Positions 62,557 through 64,000 of a DNA stretch of 64,000 nt are shown here, piece by piece. This stretch comes from Dyella sp. A6 (lineage in GTDB: Bacteria; Pseudomonadota; Gammaproteobacteria; Xanthomonadales; Rhodanobacteraceae). The stretch lies in the NCBI RefSeq assembly GCF_036320485.1, contig NZ_CP132911.1:868001-932000 (forward strand), given 5' to 3'. The notes under the pieces were generated by a model that saw nothing but the letters and a program-made list of their open reading frames with translations, had not been told where the DNA came from and did no database searches. The first letter of the stretch is position 1. The number at the start of each line of letters is the position of its first letter. A program made the position numbers and the translations under genes.

Positions 62557-64000
62557 ATGTCCAATATGCTCGCCATTGGTACCTCCGGGCTCAACGCCGC
62601 CCAGCTCGCGCTGAACACCATCAGCAACAACATCAGCAACTCGAGCACAACCGGTTACAGCCGCGAGAGCACGGTGCAGACCGAGCAGGTTGGGGCGACC
62701 ATCGGCAACCTCACCATCGGTGGCGGCGTCAACGTCACCGCGGTGCAGCGGGCCTACAACCAGTTCCTCACCACGGCGATGTGGACCAGCAACTCCGGCC
62801 TGCAGGGTTCCACCACCTACAACGACCTGGCCACGACGCTGAACAGCACGCTCAGCAGCAGCGGCAACCTGCAGACCTCGCTGGACAACTTCTACACCTC
62901 GTTCAACACTCTGGCCGGTTCGGCCGACAGCAGTTCGAACCGATTGGCCGTGCTGGGTTCAGCCAGTTCGCTGGCGAGCAACTTCAATACCCTGGCGCAG
63001 CAGTTCGACCAGCAGCAGAGCTCGATCAACACGCAGGTTGCGCAGACCGTCGACAGCATCAACAGCACGGCTTCGAGCATCGCCAAGCTGAACCAGCAGA
63101 TCGTGCAGGCCGGTTCCGGCAGCAGTGCGTCGAACGCGCTGCTGGACCAGCGCGACACCCTGGTCAACACCTTGTCGGGCTATCTCGGCGTCAGTACCAG
63201 TTTCAACACCGACGGCAGCATCAACGTGTTCACCAACACGGGCCAGAGCCTGGTCAGCGGCTCCAATGCCTACGCGCTGTCGACTGGGCCGAACGCCTAT
63301 GACGCGACCACCACCGACGTGATGGACAACACCGGTACCGACATCACCGGCAAGCTCAGCGGCGGAACGCTGGGTGCGCTGCTGACCTATCGCAGCAATG
63401 TGCTGGTGCCGGCGCAGAACCAGCTGGGTCTGGCGGCCGTGGGGCTGGCTTCCAGCGTCAACACGCAGCAGTCCAAGGGCCTCGATCTCAATGGCCAGCA
63501 GGGCGCCGCGATTTTCAGCGTGCCGTCGCCGGGCGTGAGTGCCTCCTCGGCCAACCAGGGCAGCGCCACGGTCGCGGCCAGCATCAGCGATCCGTCTGCC
63601 CTTACCGGTTCGGACTACGTGCTTAGCTACAACGGCAGCCAGTGGAACCTGGCCACCACGGCAGGGCAGAGCGTGGCCCTGACCACCAACGCGAACGGCT
63701 CGCTGTCCGCCGCCGGTCTGACTTTCAACGTCTCGGGTACGGCCCAGGCCGGTGACAGTTACAAGATCGAACCGACCCGCAACGCGGCCAGCGGAATCAG
63801 TGTCAGCATGACCGACCCCAACGGCATTGCCGCCGCTGCCGCACTCACCACTACCGCGTCCAGCAGCAATACCGGTAGTGCGGCAGTCAGTGCGATCACG
63901 GTGACCGATCCGACCCATACGAACCTGCTCAGCAGCGCCACGGTGAGCTTTCCCACTGCCGGCAGTTACCAGGTGACCGACAGCTCAGGCAATGTGTTGT
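62557..64000 (+). CDS. flgK: Hook-filament junction protein FlgK, cut off by the window end
   Basis: The first 481 codons are present. SNMLAIGTSGLNAAQLALNT and ISNNISNSSTTGYSRESTVQ form the family N-terminus, with TSLDNFYTSFNTLAG and LLDQRDTLVNTLSGYLGVST further on. Later parts are Ser/Thr/Ala-rich. FlgK joins hook and filament and is the client of FlgN, which is encoded upstream on the opposite strand. No separate sigma-28 motif was seen in the 47-base gap after flgJ. Confidence 0.96.
   Translation, partial: MSNMLAIGTSGLNAAQLALNTISNNISNSSTTGYSRESTVQTEQVGATIGNLTIGGGVNVTAVQRAYNQFLTTAMWTSNSGLQGSTTYNDLATTLNSTLSSSGNLQTSLDNFYTSFNTLAGSADSSSNRLAVLGSASSLASNFNTLAQQFDQQQSSINTQVAQTVDSINSTASSIAKLNQQIVQAGSGSSASNALLDQRDTLVNTLSGYLGVSTSFNTDGSINVFTNTGQSLVSGSNAYALSTGPNAYDATTTDVMDNTGTDITGKLSGGTLGALLTYRSNVLVPAQNQLGLAAVGLASSVNTQQSKGLDLNGQQGAAIFSVPSPGVSASSANQGSATVAASISDPSALTGSDYVLSYNGSQWNLATTAGQSVALTTNANGSLSAAGLTFNVSGTAQAGDSYKIEPTRNAASGISVSMTDPNGIAAAAALTTTASSSNTGSAAVSAITVTDPTHTNLLSSATVSFPTAGSYQVTDSSGNVL

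Overview
The window reads as chromosomal DNA of a high-GC, motile gammaproteobacterium of the Xanthomonadales, most likely Rhodanobacteraceae (Rhodanobacter/Dyella/Frateuria type). This placement is an inference from gene content and order: a pilJ-chpA(pilL)-chpB-like-chpC block, tesA divergent from a YbbA/YbbP-type ABC exporter, RegB/RegA redox regulators, a single-chain succinyl-CoA transferase, and a sigma-54/sigma-28 flagellar cluster. Most of the window is ordinary dense core genome. No rRNA, CRISPR array, insertion sequence or prophage was seen.

Layout. 1-8.65 kb: the 3' end of a PilJ-type receptor, a 2066-residue ChpA/PilL kinase, a degenerate CheB-like protein and a CheW-like protein, which together form the twitching-motility Pil-Chp pathway. 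8.66-10.9 kb (minus): rsmE and bioA. 10.97-14.8 kb (plus): a GspN-like protein, then a closely packed run of small-molecule phosphate hydrolases (HisN-like, NudE, CysQ, MazG) with overlapping starts and stops. 15-20.3 kb: an envelope DUF4097 protein with GSGD repeats, an ion transporter, and a FtsX-type ABC exporter. 20.3-22.7 kb: tesA, then an OmpR-type regulator and its kinase, with a perfect palindrome in the regulator's leader. 22.8-24.2 kb: fused SCOT. 24.3-26.2 kb: a BlaI-family repressor and an M56 metallopeptidase whose tail is an STN-like domain, preceded by two copies of a TACANNTGTA operator. 26.3-29.8 kb (minus): RegA, RegB and a POT peptide transporter.

30-36 kb (mostly plus): dgkA, lemA, two TPM-domain genes, an orphan pseudopilin (minus), uvrB with two hairpins in its leader, tRNA-Val(GAC) and a HemJ-like membrane protein. 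36-39.9 kb (minus): a very large GAF/GGDEF/EAL protein with a globin-like middle region and a zinc-binding-like tail. 40.2-41.9 kb: a short, visibly less GC-rich patch of small unrecognised genes and a GFA-family gene, ending next to tRNA-Phe(GAA). 42-45.7 kb (minus): yggX, mutY, an AsmA-like gene and ftsY. 45.8-49.9 kb (plus): rsmD, coaD, a lipoprotein, a 2[4Fe-4S] ferredoxin, an MBL hydrolase and a TMEM43-like membrane protein.

49.9-64 kb is a flagellar locus. On the minus strand lie a soluble chemoreceptor and flgA, followed by flgM, flgN and an HDOD regulator. On the plus strand lie cheV and the rod-hook-ring operon flgBCDEFGHIJK, which runs off the window end inside flgK. Promoter motifs fit the known hierarchy. 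Full-consensus sigma-54 elements lie ahead of flgB and ahead of the receptor-flgA pair. Sigma-28 elements lie ahead of flgM and cheV.
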